In this document: in pieces, positions 36,265 through 48,819 of the stretch | Layout of the letters: every line of letters begins with the position of its first letter | How positions within the stretch are numbered: position 1 is the first letter of the stretch | NCBI GenBank assembly: GCA_008711295.1 | Contig: VUYV01000334.1 | Location: 33,161 to 97,160, forward strand | Source of the DNA: Anarhynchus alexandrinus | Lineage: Eukaryota > Chordata > Aves > Charadriiformes > Charadriidae | Length of the DNA stretch: 64,000 nucleotides | Direction: 5' to 3' | Notes under the pieces: generated by a model | What the model saw: only the letters and a program-made list of their open reading frames with translations | The model's database searches: none | Told to the model about the DNA's origin: nothing | Program-made: the position numbers and the translations under genes

Positions 36265-37000
36265 GGCCACTTCAAGACATCCAGTTCTGCCATAGATTCC
36301 TGGTGGTACCCACAACACCCAAGTGGAGTTGGCAGCTACCATGCAGGTCCTACAGAAGACCTGTGCCCTTTTGGTGTGGCAGCTGGGAACCAGGTAGGAT
36401 CCCCTAGCGTAGCTGGAAGGGTGTGAGATGCCCGTGTGCAGTCAACCAAACTGACCCTCCCATGTCTTGAAATACCTCCCCAGGTTTTAGAAATGTGACC
36501 CACCTGGTTCTAAACTTCTGATTTCCAAATATTATTAGGCAGTATTAGCAGGAAAAAAAGATGTAAGAAAGAGTTCCTTGAGGGCACTCAATGTTTCTGG
36601 TTGATGCTTGGGTGCACTAGAGCAGAGAAATTGTAAATCATGCCTCCACAGACAAGGATGTGTCAATAGGTGTGTCTCTGCGTGGGTAGGAAGGGAAGGG
36701 AACAGAAGGCAGAAAACATCTGATGGTGGCATCAAGGGTAAACATGTTCTTGTGTTCATGGTGTTGTTTCCATTGACATTTTCGGCCTTGCAGTTAAGGA
36801 ATAGACAGTTTCTTCCAAAGAAAGCTGCTTCTTTGCCCTCCTAGTTGGTTATAAATGGGCTAATGTCCTGCAGATGAAGTGTTTAGAAACCTTTAAAACC
36901 CTGACATCTTTGTGCTGTCGAATCTCCAGGTGTTCCTGCTTTGTGTAAAATAGCTGATCCCTTCTTATTCCTGCTAAGATCTGAACCTCAATGATAATTA
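36265..37000. other. Intronic sequence, nothing recognised
   Basis: No exon, RNA gene or confident repeat is visible. Confidence 0.5.
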
Positions 37001-37155
37001 CATAGAATCACAGAATCACAGAATAGTTTGGGTTGGAAGGAACCTTTAAAGCTCACCTAGTCCAACCCCTGCAATGAACAGGGATATCTTCAACCAGACC
37101 ATGTTCCTCAGAAGCCTGTCCAACCTGACCTTGAATGTTTCCAGGGATGGGGCAA
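37001..37155 (-). repeat. CR1 LINE, 3' end fragment
   Basis: Starts with the reverse-complement tail CATAGAATCACAGAATCAC, then GTTTGGGTTGGAAGGAACCT, TAGTCCAACCCC and CCTTGAATGTTTCCAGGGAT. Reverse orientation relative to WNT3A. Confidence 0.92.
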
Positions 37156-37159
37156 AACC

Positions 37160-39515
37160 TGTGAAATTTATGAAACTGAGTTCCTTTAATTAATTAGTTG
37201 AGCATTGTAGTAAAACCCAGAGTTGTGCAAGGCCTTTTAAGATACTAGTTGTAACATCTGAATACCCCTTAATAAGTTGTTCCTGCAAAAATCCTTGAAA
37301 ACTGAACTTTCTCTTTTCCAGACATTATGGACAGTTGGAAAATTCTTTATTTATTAATCAAAAAAAGTTGCTAAAATTCTGAGTGATTTGTTCAGTTAAA
37401 CATTTCTGGCCAGTCAAAATATCTCCTTTAGATTTCTATTTTTCAATGTTCTAATGCATGCAGCACTATAGCGAAAAATCATAATGCTAAAAGTTGTTTC
37501 AACGTGGAAAATAAGCTACAAACATTTCAGGCTTTTAAAGTGAAAAATAAAAACTTAGCAGGTCAAACCCAGCAATGGCATAGGTTTAGTGTTCTCTATA
37601 CTGCCTGTGCATCACGGAAGAAAATTGCAAAAACACACAAAAAAAACCACACAAAAAGCTTTGGGAGGGCTCAGGCTTTTGAGGATTTCAGCACAATCTC
37701 ATCCAGAGCTTAAGGTTTAGCTTCAGTACTAATAGAAAAGAAATCCAAGGAAATATTCCTGCAGACTTTTTGTCTCTTTCCCCGCTACGATAGGTACCAC
37801 TAGATGTTTAGGATCTACAGGTACAGAAAAGGCAAAAACTGGAGGTCTGGTTGATTGCTGCTGCAGCTCTTTGGTGAGACAGAGCTGCTTCTGTCGCGTG
37901 AACGAGAGCAGCTTGTTGGCAAGCAGTGAGCTCCTCCTGCAGAGGACCACATGGTCCCTGTGGCCACACATGCTCCTTAGACCCGAGCAAAGTCCCCAGG
38001 TTCCACGGGAGATCCACGGGTCGATTTGATTTTCTCCGGTGGAGTTTCCTTCCCACAGCCTCCCATTGTCACTGATCAGATCTCCTGTGAAACCTAATTA
38101 TTAACATTGCATAATCCCCCAGGTACATCGGTGCATCAGTTCTGCAGGTAAACGAGGAGAAATCCAAGCTGGAAGGAATCCATCTGCTAAGCTGAGTGAC
38201 CCTGCAGCTTTATTATTATTATTACGAAGAGGAGGGCTCGTCTCTGGTTTCTAAAGTAAACACAGGAGGTATCTTGGCAGAGGAACGTGCAGCAGAAAGC
38301 TGGGATTGCTTTCCCAAATTCTTGGCCGCTTCCCTCGCTGCATGTCAAAGCTGGTATCTTTGCCTAATAGTGATCACCCCTCCGTGAGCTGATCACTATC
38401 TGGCAGCCTGTCTGCCTTTCCCCAGCCACTTTCAGAAAGAAATCATTAAGGCTCCGATGCCACGTAGAGAGGTCTGCAGGTGCGGCTCCTGCCTGCTGCC
38501 ACCCTGTGGGGGGCTCTTTGCCCCCAGCACTGAGGGGTCTTTACCCTCACCAACCAGGGAAAACAAGCCCACTGCTATGGTTATTTGCTCTCCACCCGGC
38601 ATCTCATTTTATCCTCCAGCTCAGAGATTTGGGTTAGTTTCTCCTCTTCCAAGGACAACTCACTACCCACTTTCTTTCCTCCAAATGTTACCCCTCCAAC
38701 ACCTTTCCTCTCTCTCACCCAAGTTTCTTCCCCGTTCATCAGCCTGACCACCACCAGCCTTTTTCCAGCCAGGCACTGAGTCACCGATCGCACTGAGAAG
38801 TTACTAGGCTGGAAAACAGTTATGTTTTTCTGAGGAACATCAAGGCACCGCATCTGCTGAGTCACTTGGAGAAGCAGCTCTTCAACCCACGGCTCCTGGT
38901 GTGCAAACGCCAAACTCCAGCAAGTTTAGGGAGAAGAGCCTGGAGAAGAAAGCTTGGTCCTTCTCTGCATGGTCTGGTGATGCACACATGGTGCTGTAAT
39001 TCTTCTGCTGTGATGCAGGAAATCAGATCGGGTCTGTTGCTTGGTTACTCAAAACACTGGAAGAGCTTTTCACCAAAATCCCTTTTTTCTGACTAAGAGA
39101 TCTGGAGACCCTTGGAGTGGGTGGCTCATTGCTTAAGGGTCCACAGAAGATGGCTAAGAAAAGCAAGCTGGTTGTGAATAGATTCACATTACATATATAT
39201 AGAGGGCTTCCCATCTCAAAAGCAGATTATAAAACATTGACTTAATGCTAGGTGATTGCCACAGACATAAGAAGTTGTGGGGTTTTGCTTAGCAGCCCAA
39301 GAAAATTAAGCTGCCTTATGGCTGCAACATCCCTGCCTGTTCCATTCACACCAGAATAAATTTTGGGCTGAAGAAGACCCAATACATCTACTTCAGTAGA
39401 CAGGAGGTATCTGCAAGCAATGGTAAAAGTCAGTGCTGTAGAGCAAATTAAGTCTTTCTCTTCTTTCTCTCCATCAGGTTTTATTGCTGTTGTTAATTCT
39501 TTCTGTTGTGAGAGA
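37160..39515. other. Intronic sequence, nothing recognised
   Basis: Includes a short TTA run at 38209. No exon or confident repeat is seen. Confidence 0.5.
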
Positions 39516-39519
39516 TGAT

Positions 39520-39550
39520 CTTTGAGAGAGAATTTTTCTCTCTCTCAAAG
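39520..39550. repeat. Perfect 12-base inverted repeat, 7-base loop
   Basis: CTTTGAGAGAGA, ATTTTTC, TCTCTCTCAAAG. The arms pair fully. Partly low complexity, but the outer CTTTG/CAAAG also pair. Confidence 0.8.
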
Positions 39551-39554
39551 TGTA

Positions 39555-40375
39555 TACAAATGCCAGGACATACACTGGCATTTTTCCTGTACCTTTGAGC
39601 GACTCATCAGTCTGTACCTCCTTAATTTTACTGAGATCTAGCTGAAACATGTCAAGGAGCCATGAGGATTTTTTCCCATGCAAAGNTAGCAGCAGAAATT
39701 GCTGTTTCATTTTAAAAAATAGTTTTATAAGCAGCAAAAAAAGTCTGAGCTTTTGTCTCATGGCAGTCCTGCAAGAATTGAGCTCTAAATAAGAACGGAC
39801 TTCCCTTTAGTTTGGAGTATTGCTCATGGCCTTCCTCCATGTGGATTCTCTGTTGTCTAACAACAAGTCATCTTTTGCTGCAGCCCTTCCAAAACAGAGG
39901 GAAGGAGAAGTTAAGGATGTCTCTGCCCTTTGCTCCTTTCCATTTTTTCTAAAAAGAAAAATATAAACCTGAAAATCTTCAATGTGTTTTCAGAGGAAAG
40001 TTTTTCTTCCCTGACCAACTTTCACGTCCCTTTCCCATACATGTTTGGACCAAGATCCAGATAAATATTCTCCTTAGTCCTAAGTCCATCCTGTGTACAG
40101 AAATGGTCCTCAGAGAGGGTGTAAGATGGATTCATATCTATGTATGGCTTTGGAACAGTTGATTCGGTATTGATCAGTCTTTGAGCCACAGAGGGATTGA
40201 GATGAGATGAGTCTTGTGACATTTCAGACCAAAGAGCAGATTCTGTGATGAACGGATGATATGAAAGGAAGCGCAACCACAATTTATTGCAAAGTAATTA
40301 AATGGGATTTTGATGGATAGTACAACTAGATGAAAAGGTCTTTCAGGTTTGGGATCTCTTTCTCTTTTTTTTTTT
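39555..40375. other. Intronic sequence with one assembly join, nothing recognised
   Basis: A lone N lies at 39686. Unlike the other joins, it has no duplicated flank that I can see. A T-run starts near 40363. Confidence 0.5.
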
Positions 40376-40382
40376 TTTTTTT

Positions 40383-40392
40383 NNNNNNNNNN
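40383..40392. other. 10-base N gap
   Basis: Ten Ns between a poly-T run and the tail of a CR1. The true gap length is unknown. Confidence 0.95.
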
Positions 40393-40401
40393 TAGTTCAA
40401 A

Positions 40402-40516
40402 ATCATAGAATCACAGAATGGTTTGGGTTGGAAGGGACCTTAAAGATCATCTAGTTCCAAACCCCCTGCCGTGGGCAGGGACACCTCCCACCAGACCAGG
40501 TTGTTCAAAGCCTGGT
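40402..40516 (-). repeat. CR1 LINE, 3' end fragment
   Basis: Reverse tail AATCATAGAATCACAGAATG, then GTTTGGGTTGGAAGGGACCT and CAGGGACACCTCCCACCAGA to GTTGTTCAAAGCC. Only about 115 bases. It adjoins the N gap. Confidence 0.92.
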
Positions 40517-41109
40517 CTTTGGACCAGGAAGCATCTTTTTCATGGTTGGAAAATCATACATTTAACCAGAAATTCTTTTTTTCCACAGAAATCAAAATAT
40601 TTCACTTAAGTTTTGAGGTTCTGAGTATTTTAAGATAAGCTTAAAAGATTTTTACACAAAGTAAAATTGTAGCAAAACAACCCTCCATGAAACTGTGTTT
40701 TTACAATGGTCAGAAAAATTAAACTTATTCTGAGTGATTGGCAAATGTGGCAAACTACATAAACATGTGAAAAATTCACAGAAGATTTGGGGTAGGGAGG
40801 GGGCGTATATGTATGTATTTTTACAGGAAACAGATTCATGTAAAAATATGTGCTCAGTCCTAACTGGCCGTTTTAGTAAAGCAGATAGATAAACTAGTGT
40901 GGGAATTTTCCTCAAATGATCGGGATTGGGACACAGTGGCAATAAGAAATGGCAAAATTCCTGATGCAACTGGAGCTGTGCTCTGGGTCTAAAACGGAAA
41001 CGGTCCCTCAGATTGCTCAATCAAAACCTCTAATTTGGTATCGATAATTTAAAAAAAAAAAAAAAGCACACACAAGTGTAACAGAAATTTCCTTACTGTC
41101 TGTCTCAGT

Positions 41110-41215
41110 GCAATAAAAGCCCTTAAACACATGCTTAGTTTTAAATATGTGCTTAAGTCCCGTTGATTACAGTGTTAACTTGAAGCACAGACTGAAGTGC
41201 TTTTCTAAATCAAGG
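41110..41215. repeat. Ancient dispersed repeat with CTTAAGCACATG hairpin
   Basis: CTTAAACACATGC pairs with ATATGTGCTTAAG, followed by TCCCGTTGATTACAGTG and GAAGTGCTTTTCTAAATCA. This order is that of a short, very common ancient element of birds and reptiles. I cannot give its database name. Confidence 0.55.
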
Positions 41216-41299
41216 CTTCCTGCATGTTCCTTAACAGTATTTTATGACCAGAACAAAAAGTAGCTGTAGGATTCATTAGAGGGAGAAGGGAAAAGAAAA

Positions 41300-41319
41300 G
41301 AGAGAGAGAGAGAGAGAGT
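41300..41319. repeat. (GA)n microsatellite
   Basis: About nine AG units. Confidence 0.85.
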
Positions 41320-43260
41320 GCAAAAGGAAGGAAAAACAAAGAGGAGGAAACTTTATGGCTCCGTAAACAGCTGTAAGCAATGTCTCTGGTCGGGTCAGAC
41401 CGGTCTGAGTTGACAAGGCAGTGTCTCCAATTATATAGCATGCTGTAGCCTGTAAAAATGAAATCAATTTGTTATTTTTCTGGGAGAACATTATAGCGTG
41501 AGTTCACACATTTGGTGAGCCTGATGACTCAGTGAAAGCCAAAGAAGGAACTCGCAGACGTGTGTGTGTGCGCACAACTGAGTGAGGGTATGTGCGTGTG
41601 TTTAGCGTGACCAAATGCATATTCAAAATACATTCTTGGAGGAAAGGGCAAGAAATATAACTCATTGCATTAGAACAGTGGGCAGTGAAAATCCTGTTGT
41701 TCTTACAGGGTTACCTAAACACCACAACGACGGAGCTTTCCATCCGCGGTTCTCATTTCAAAATTGGCTTCATCGCTAAGGAGTCTCAGGATAAAATTCC
41801 CCCCAGCACTTAAGCACTTAAGCAATTTAGAAGTCCAAATCCAATCTTCGCAAGGATCTGAGGTCTTTGAGCCCAGTCCTCCAAGGTATTTAGCACTGAC
41901 ATAGCCCAGAACAGACCTCAGTTCAGGGGGATGAGCATTAATGAGAGGTTTGAAACCACAATATGTAATTTATATTGCTGATCATTTAAAAAAAGTTCAA
42001 GTTGGGATGCTCTGGGGGTGGGGGGAACTGGGAGGGTTAAGACAAGCCACACTCCTAATTATTATTGAAATTCATAGTAGGAGTCTAAATATCTTTACAT
42101 TTCATTGCCTAATATGTTGCCTTCTTTCTTCCCTCCATTCCCCTAATTTAGCACACCTGACCCAGAAAATGTGATCTATTTTCATCCAAAACTTATTCCA
42201 CTGCCCAAGGTATAGAAGCATTACACTGGGTAGAAAGAGGCAGGTTCTCTCGCAGGCCAGCCAGTCGCTGCGTCGCAAACACACACATATATGCATACTT
42301 TCCATTTGTCATGAAACCCTGATAGGGGTTAGGCTGGGAGAAGTCAGAAGAAAGGCAGCAAAGGTGTTTACATGAAACTTTAAATTACTCTTCTTTCATT
42401 TGCAAGTAACTGTTGTTCCTCATCCCAGGTAAATTTATCCATCAGCAATATCATTAGATGAGTTCATTATAACCACGAGATTTACAGCTCTCATAAACTG
42501 CCGTGTAGGTGGCAGATTAAAATGTTAAGGCTTATACATCTCTAATACCCTGTACTGCGATCCTGGCAAATCTTAGAAGATAAATGGTGCTGGATGGAGG
42601 CAGACCTCCAGGGAGAAGCCCCAGACACAGGATGTGGTATGGAAACAATATCAGGGTCACTGTGTCCTGGAGCCAGGCTTGAAAACATGGTTTGAGGGGC
42701 CATTATTCTGCTGGATGGGTTGTTTTTCAGATGACATGTATAACAGAGGCGTTAATTGCCTAAGGTAATTAAAGAGTTCCTGAGACTTTTTGCAAGGAAC
42801 CAGGTTGTTAATACTCGTATTCTCTCCTCTCCTATTCTGTTCTGTAGATCCTAAGGGAAGACAAAGTCAAAGAAATATCTCTTGCACTTAGAGTGGAAGG
42901 TGCTGAGTGTTGTGGTGCGCCGTAGTTCCTGTGGGAATTCACTGTCCTGGCCAAACCTCAACGCAGATAATTACACTCTACTTTCTTAGCATCCACTCAA
43001 AGTTGCGATTGAGTATGTTATTTTCCAAATCCAGACCCAAACTACTATTGTCTATTACAAATAAGCTGCCATGGTCCACGTTAGAGACAGCTGCCGTCTA
43101 TCTCTCAGCGAAGACTTTCCTTGGTGTCCTCTTACCAGCCCTCCAGGGATTTCTGAGATTCAGCAAAAAAGGGTGAGATTCCTGGTCCCTGCCTTTAGCT
43201 TGCTAAAAACAAGGTGTCTAGTTTATGCTCATCACTTTTCCACAGCCAGTGCCGCCTCCT
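41320..43260. other. Intronic sequence, largely unrecognised
   Basis: 41800-41930 carries AAGCACTTAAGC-type text that may belong to the same ancient element as 41110. Nothing coding is visible. Confidence 0.45.
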
Positions 43261-43265
43261 AAGAA

Positions 43266-43432
43266 TCTCCAGTGTGATTCAGCCCACCTATCTGAGGCAC
43301 CTATCTTAGGATGGGCTGAATTGCCCTCTGGAGATGCTGATCTTGCTCCACGGACTCTAGTAGACAGCTAACTTGGCCGAGATGCCTAACTTTTAAATGG
43401 TCAAAGTCGGGTGAGATGAGTCCCACGCTTAG
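43266..43432. repeat. Palindromic repeat family with well-kept centre (copy 8)
   Basis: A clean hairpin lies at 43268-43333: CTCCAGTGTGATTCAGCCCA against TGGGCTGAATTGCCCTCTGG, with a TATCTGAGGCACCTATCTT loop. A right flank of TGCCTAACTTTTAAATGG and GGGTGAGATGAGTCCCAC follows, the family end. Confidence 0.75.
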
Positions 43433-43434
43433 AG

Positions 43435-44255
43435 ATCCTCTGATGAAAGGTGCTAGAGAAATACAATGCTGCATCATCATCACCATCATTATTATTAATG
43501 CAGGGCAAGGGTAAGGGAATTATTCATGGGAGAAAAGTTACCTCCATGCCTGCATGTTTGCAGGATCGGACCCAGCCACAAAATTATGTACATACTTTCT
43601 GGGCTAGAAGAGAGAAAGAATTTAAATATAGCTCTTGTGCTCTACTTTAGGATGAAAGAAGAGATATCTAACAAGAGAAGTGGAAAGAATGGTTAATCCA
43701 GTAGATTTCAGTCTTTTTTTTTTTTAGACTGGAAGAAAAAAATTCTGGAGGGACAGACACCTGCACAGTGAATTTGATCTGTCTAACAGGCTTAGATTTC
43801 TTAGTCCTTTTTGTGAACCTCCTAGGAATCGTTTGTTGATAGCCAGAGGCTCAGAGACCAAAAGTTGAAGACCCTACTGCAGTCAACGCTACAGACACTC
43901 ATAATTTCTGAATTAAAATAGTGTCACTTCTGTAATTAGTGTTAGACTGCTTAGGCCTAGGTTTGATTATTACTGGGCAATACACAACCAAAAATAACCC
44001 ATTCAAACTGAAAAAAAAATATTTTTCATGATAATCAGTTACTTGATTCGTGTCTTCTAGAGCTAAACCTACTGATTTTCTGATCTATGGTACGGTGGTT
44101 TTCAAATTTTCAACTGAAACGTTAATTAAAATTTTCTTTATTGTCCATGTTTTGTAATTGCTTGGCTTTGGGATACTTTTATGTCACAGAAGAAAATCAC
44201 TTCCATCCAGACGGGACATTAGCTAGCAGAATGATTTCCTTTTCCATTTAAAATG
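43435..44255. other. Intronic sequence, nothing recognised
   Basis: An ATC/ATT-rich run lies at 43474-43499 and a T-run at 43715-43725. Confidence 0.5.
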
Positions 44256-44257
44256 AT

Positions 44258-44458
44258 GGGGTTTGGCAAGCTCTGTTTCCTTTCTTTCCATTCTAAAATT
44301 TCTTGAGGTTTTGTTTTCATTTTCTTACAAAACTGGAAAAATAATCACATGTGCTAGAATATAGGTGGTTTTTTCTGTGAAAAAGAATGCCATTAAATGA
44401 TTGAAGATTTATTAATTTTTTTGCCTGTCCCACCTGGCCTTTGGGGTGTTGGTCCAGC
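44258..44458. repeat. 201-base segment, copy 1 of a single-N-joined duplication
   Basis: Repeated at 44460-44660, offset 202, with no difference seen. It ends at the N at 44459. Confidence 0.92.
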
Positions 44459-44459
44459 N
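44459..44459. other. Single-N assembly join
   Basis: Separates two identical 201-base copies. Confidence 0.9.
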
Positions 44460-44660
44460 GGGGTTTGGCAAGCTCTGTTTCCTTTCTTTCCATTCTAAAA
44501 TTTCTTGAGGTTTTGTTTTCATTTTCTTACAAAACTGGAAAAATAATCACATGTGCTAGAATATAGGTGGTTTTTTCTGTGAAAAAGAATGCCATTAAAT
44601 GATTGAAGATTTATTAATTTTTTTGCCTGTCCCACCTGGCCTTTGGGGTGTTGGTCCAGC
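44460..44660. repeat. 201-base segment, copy 2 of a single-N-joined duplication
   Basis: Second copy of 44258-44458, continuing into unique sequence at 44661. Confidence 0.92.
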
Positions 44661-47600
44661 TCTATAGAAGAGTTTCATGGAGAACTGATGTATGCTGTAG
44701 GAGTGTAAAAGAAGGTGTAGTAGGCTCAACTGCATCTCCTATGCCTGGTCCCTAGCTGTGGTTGAGATGTTCTGGAGTATCCTTCCCAGCTTCCAGTTGT
44801 CCATGTTAGGTGGGCATCGTAGCTCTTCAGTCATGTCCGTCAGTCCTGTGTGGTGAGGGTTTGTGGGAACTGTATCAAGGCTGACTTTCAGATCCTATCC
44901 TGTGAGTCTTTTGAAGATTCAGGTGCCACTGGCCACTCACAGCAGTCTCCATTTTTTGGAAACTTCACAGCTCAGTTCTCCCCAAATGTGTTTCCAGGCA
45001 TCTGCTGATGCATGAAGTTCACGCTGCTCAACCTTAGCAGCCCATGGGAGATTATGGGTAGGGCACCAGAGAGGGCCTAATTCTGATGCTGTAGGATGGA
45101 GTAAGGGTTGCCCACTCATCATTTGACTGTGAGCCCTTCTGTCCTAGTATGAGGAGATGTGAGACAATCCTTGCTGGGTTTTCCTTGTAGCCTGACAGGA
45201 CCTATGAAGACTTCTCCAGCCACCTTCTTCATTTCCATATTTTAGAGTCATAATACCAAGGCTGTGTTCTGCACATGCATCTTTTTTAGACAGACAGCTT
45301 GGCACAACTTGTCCCCTTCTTCATAGTGTGGCTGAGATACACCTTCAAAGAGTTAGAAGTGGCACCATCAAGAGGCAGAGAAAATGAGTGAGAAAGGAAA
45401 AGAGAGTGAGGTGAACCTCTGGAGATCTGAACAGATTATGAGAAAGGATTTGGAGGAGGTGTGACATCTTCCTGTTAGGGGATCCCATGTAAAGGGAGCA
45501 ATGTGGAAGAAAGTCTAGGGCATATGCAAGCGAACATAAATCCCCTCTATTATAAGCAGATGGACATCCTTTGACTTAACTTCTGCAGTGGGACTGGCTG
45601 CCGCCTTGCATCTGGGTAAGGCAAAGGGAGCAAAGTCACTGCTATTGCTCAGTTCTCAATATTCAGTCGGGACTTAAGTGCTCTTTGGGTCTTATCCTGC
45701 ATCGTTAGACAAGTTACACTCTTGCTGCACTACATTAATAAATGCAGTTATTCTACCCGGGTCGGGGACGCCAGAAGGATGTCCGCTGAGGAAGTTCTCA
45801 GCCACACTTGGAGCCAGCAAAAGGCCTCTCCAAGATGAATAGCAAAATAGAGGTCCTACAGAGTTCAAGAATAACAGAATTCAGGAAGAAGCGAGTAGAT
45901 GTGCGCGCCTCTACATGCTGCTACTGATGTGTCAAGGACTTTTGACAACCATATTGAGAAGGCAGGGACTTTGAATAGTCAGTAGAGTGGTGCAGCAGAG
46001 CAAGGTCATCCAGAACTGAAGCCTTCTCTTTTTCTGAAAAAGCTGTGAGCATATATTTCCTGCATATTTCTTCCTCATAACCTGGTTAGGTTGTCCATTC
46101 CAAGAGGGAGGGTACATGTAATTTATTAAGAAGGTGGCCAGGTACTTATTTACAACAGCTCTGCTGAAGGAGCAGATAGATTGAGATAAGGGAAATGAAG
46201 AGCTCTCTAGGTGTGTTGGCAAAGAAAAATTCTCACTGAAGGTTGAATTAAACACTTCAGGGCATGCAAGGCTTAAAGATAAGCCAAGAACTTTGGCTGT
46301 GGACATACAGAATAGCGTTTTCGTGGCTCCTCCTTAGCTAATGGGAAGAGAAAGCTAATTGGTTTGAAAAGAACAGCTCTTTGACCCTTTCCCTTGGTTC
46401 AAACTTGAGATGTACCTCTTCTGGGGATGAGTGGGTTTGTGAACTTGAGTGCTTCACGAATACTCCAGCGAAAAAGAAGAGGTTGGTGTCAATGCATCCA
46501 GGAAGTGTTGGTGCTTTAGAAGTTTGAAGACAATGCCTGGTTAGACCACAATAGATGACACTTGGCCCATTTCTCAACACCACATTGTCAAAATCACCCA
46601 CATGCAGAAGACAGGTTAGAAGCAGAGAGTGGAAAATGCAAAAGACAGGTTTAAGCATTGGGAACACTGAGAAAAAATGAATGATGGGAGCTACTAGAGA
46701 GTTGAGTAACACTGAAATGAGATTCTGATCTTTATAGACTTTCTCAACTTTTTCTAAAGGTTTTGATTGTTGGGTTGTTGGTGTTTTTTTGGGGGGGAAG
46801 GGAGGGTTGGAAGGTTCATAAGGTTCATATCTCATGATCAATAAAAATGACAGGAAGCTGAAAGAACTTGGTTCTCCTGAAGATAAAATGGCTTTAGAGA
46901 GACGGAGAAAGTGTTTACACCCGGAAGCTGGAAGCAAAGTAGACACCAAAAGAGAGTGCTCTGATAGGTGTTATCACAGTCCAAAGTCTGCACGTGAGCT
47001 AGGAAGAGGACTGTGCTTAGCTATGTTTAACAGCAGAGGCACTGTTCATGGAGAGGTGTTTTGAGATTCCATCCTGTATCTTCAGCTGGAAGTCAAGTGA
47101 CTACACACTCCATGAAATGCCAAATTTGCATTACACTGTCTCAGTGCCTGATGACGCCTTGAGAACAAGACTCTTGCTGGAGATTGTCTTTTGCAGATTA
47201 AACTTTCCAGACTGTAACACAGATCAAAGCAAGGTGTGACTGTTTCCCTCCTGTATTGAGAAGGGAGCAGTGTGAAAAGCAATTAGAAGTATTTCTACAT
47301 GTTTTTATTTTTTTGTTATCTTAGATGATCTTCCCAGCAACGGAAACGAATAGTTGAGGGCACCAACCTATAAACTCCTCTTCCTATGACTGGTGTTTAC
47401 ACTCTACCACTGTAGTAACCACCAAAAAATATAGACAGGCATGAGTTTGCCTGTTCACATAAATTAAAATTTAGGAGACTAGAATCCTAAAATTTCATCC
47501 CGGTCTTACCGAAATAGCTTAAGAAAGTCCTCCTGGCTTCACAACATGATGAATGGAGCCTACAGCAGGTTGATTCTGTCTCAGTAGATACTTCATCTTT

Positions 47601-47680
47601 GGTGGGAACTGGGTAGGGCACTTCTGAATGCTGTGGGAAGGATGCTGGTGACTCTAGTTGACGTGGGAACAAGCTCTACA
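44661..47680. other. Intronic sequence, nothing recognised
   Basis: GGGACTTAAGTGCTCTTTGG near 45669 may be another scrap of the ancient element at 41110. A minus-strand frame of 203 codons (46338-46949) has no domain or splice support. Confidence 0.5.
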
Positions 47681-47683
47681 GAT

Positions 47684-47895
47684 GTTTCCACCAAAGTTAA
47701 CTTTAGATGCTGGAAAGTGTCCACATCCTGGACTCCCTGTATAGTCAGTGGCTGAACTATTCTCTGAGGGGCAAGTCAGAACAACTAAGTTAGTGCTCTT
47801 TTCTGGAGGCTTCTATGAAGACATCTATCCCTCCCCATTGTTTACAGAGATAGGACCATCTAGCCCCGAGCCTAAAGTTGGCATCTGTGAATACC
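47684..47895. repeat. Palindromic repeat family (copy 9)
   Basis: Outer arms AGTTAACTTTAGATGCTGG near 47695 and GCCTAAAGTTGGCATCTG near 47870 are inverted. Inner arms CTCCCTGTATAGTCAGTGGC near 47732 and CCCTCCCCATTGTTTACAG near 47829 are inverted. The centre is degraded. Confidence 0.65.
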
Positions 47896-48402
47896 TCCTT
47901 AGCTCCCAGCCCTCAGGGTGCTGAATGGGTTGGGCTTTGGAGATGTGGTACCCTAAGACTCCCCATTCCCAACAAGACCACAGAGGCAACTCACTCAAGT
48001 CCTCTGAAGCCTGAAACAGTGTTTTAGAAGGTGCCTTTAGTCCAGAAGTTGTGACCCAGTGTTTTGTATATAACTTAACAATGAAACGAAAACGTACACA
48101 GTGCAGTCAAAATGAAAACACCCTTTGGCTTGGCAGAGGCTCCATTTCACAGGTGCTTTTCTGCCACTAGTTGTTCTCCGAATTAATCTAAAGCTCAAGA
48201 AAACCCACATCAAGCCGCTTAGATACGGAAAACACGTTAACTGGGTCCTTTCCTTGGTCTTCTCCTGTGGGTTCCTGCATGCTCCTGCAGGAACTTGCCT
48301 CCTTCCTCCAGCTGAGCTCTTTGCATGGACTTCAACACAGCACCTAGCTTTCCTGGGTGGGACTTTTTCAAGGAACTTAGCCGTTCCAGTTGTTCGGTAT
48401 CA

Positions 48403-48672
48403 TGGCATGATTAATCTGGAGACTTTTACAGTGCAGACATATCCCACTCAACCAGTCACCCAGGCTCTCTTGATAGTCTAGCCAATACAGTCAATGGAGG
48501 CAAGGCCATGATTCACCCGATCCCAAAGCAGACATCTAACATTGGGCAGATGAATCGTGCCCTAGAAGTGCCTGTTTCTCTCCACTGTCTGATTACAAAA
48601 GCAGGCTGGGGTGAGTAGATTAGCTGGAGATGTCCATGTTGCAGACATCAGAAGACAGGTGAGATGAACAGA
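48403..48672. repeat. Palindromic repeat family, near full-length copy (copy 10)
   Basis: Left arm AGTCACCCAGGCTCTCTTGA and AGTCAATGGAGG. Core ATGATTCACCCGATCC, AGACATCTAACA, GATGAATCGTGCCCTAG. Right arm TTTCTCTCCACTGTCTGATT and AGGCTGGGGTGAGTAG. It ends ACAGGTGAGATGAAC. The arms are mutually inverted. Confidence 0.7.
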
Positions 48673-48724
48673 GTTCCTAGTCAATGTGAGCTGCCTGTCA
48701 CCCTCTTTTAACGCAATGGAAGGA

Positions 48725-48815
48725 GAGAGGAACTTCTGGAGGGCAGTTCATGCTACTTTGCTCACCCTCTCTCCCTGGGATAGGATGAATTGTCCTCTAA
48801 CGTTAGGTGAGATCA
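48725..48815. repeat. Palindromic repeat family, fragment (copy 11)
   Basis: TTCTGGAGGGCAGTTCATG and GGGATAGGATGAATTGTCCT form a loose inverted pair. They are followed by CGTTAGGTGAGATCAGCC, a family-end look-alike. Confidence 0.45.
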
Positions 48816-48819
48816 GCCT

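Noticed and set aside
45605..45625. TCTGGGTAAGG near 45611 as the donor of WNT3A exon 1
   Set aside because: The upstream bases do not encode the YPIW motif or a signal peptide, and the phase does not fit the exon 2 acceptor.
46338..46949. 203-codon minus-strand open frame as a gene
   Set aside because: No domain, no splice or promoter context, mixed-composition intron. A frame of this length is not surprising in 64 kb on six frames.
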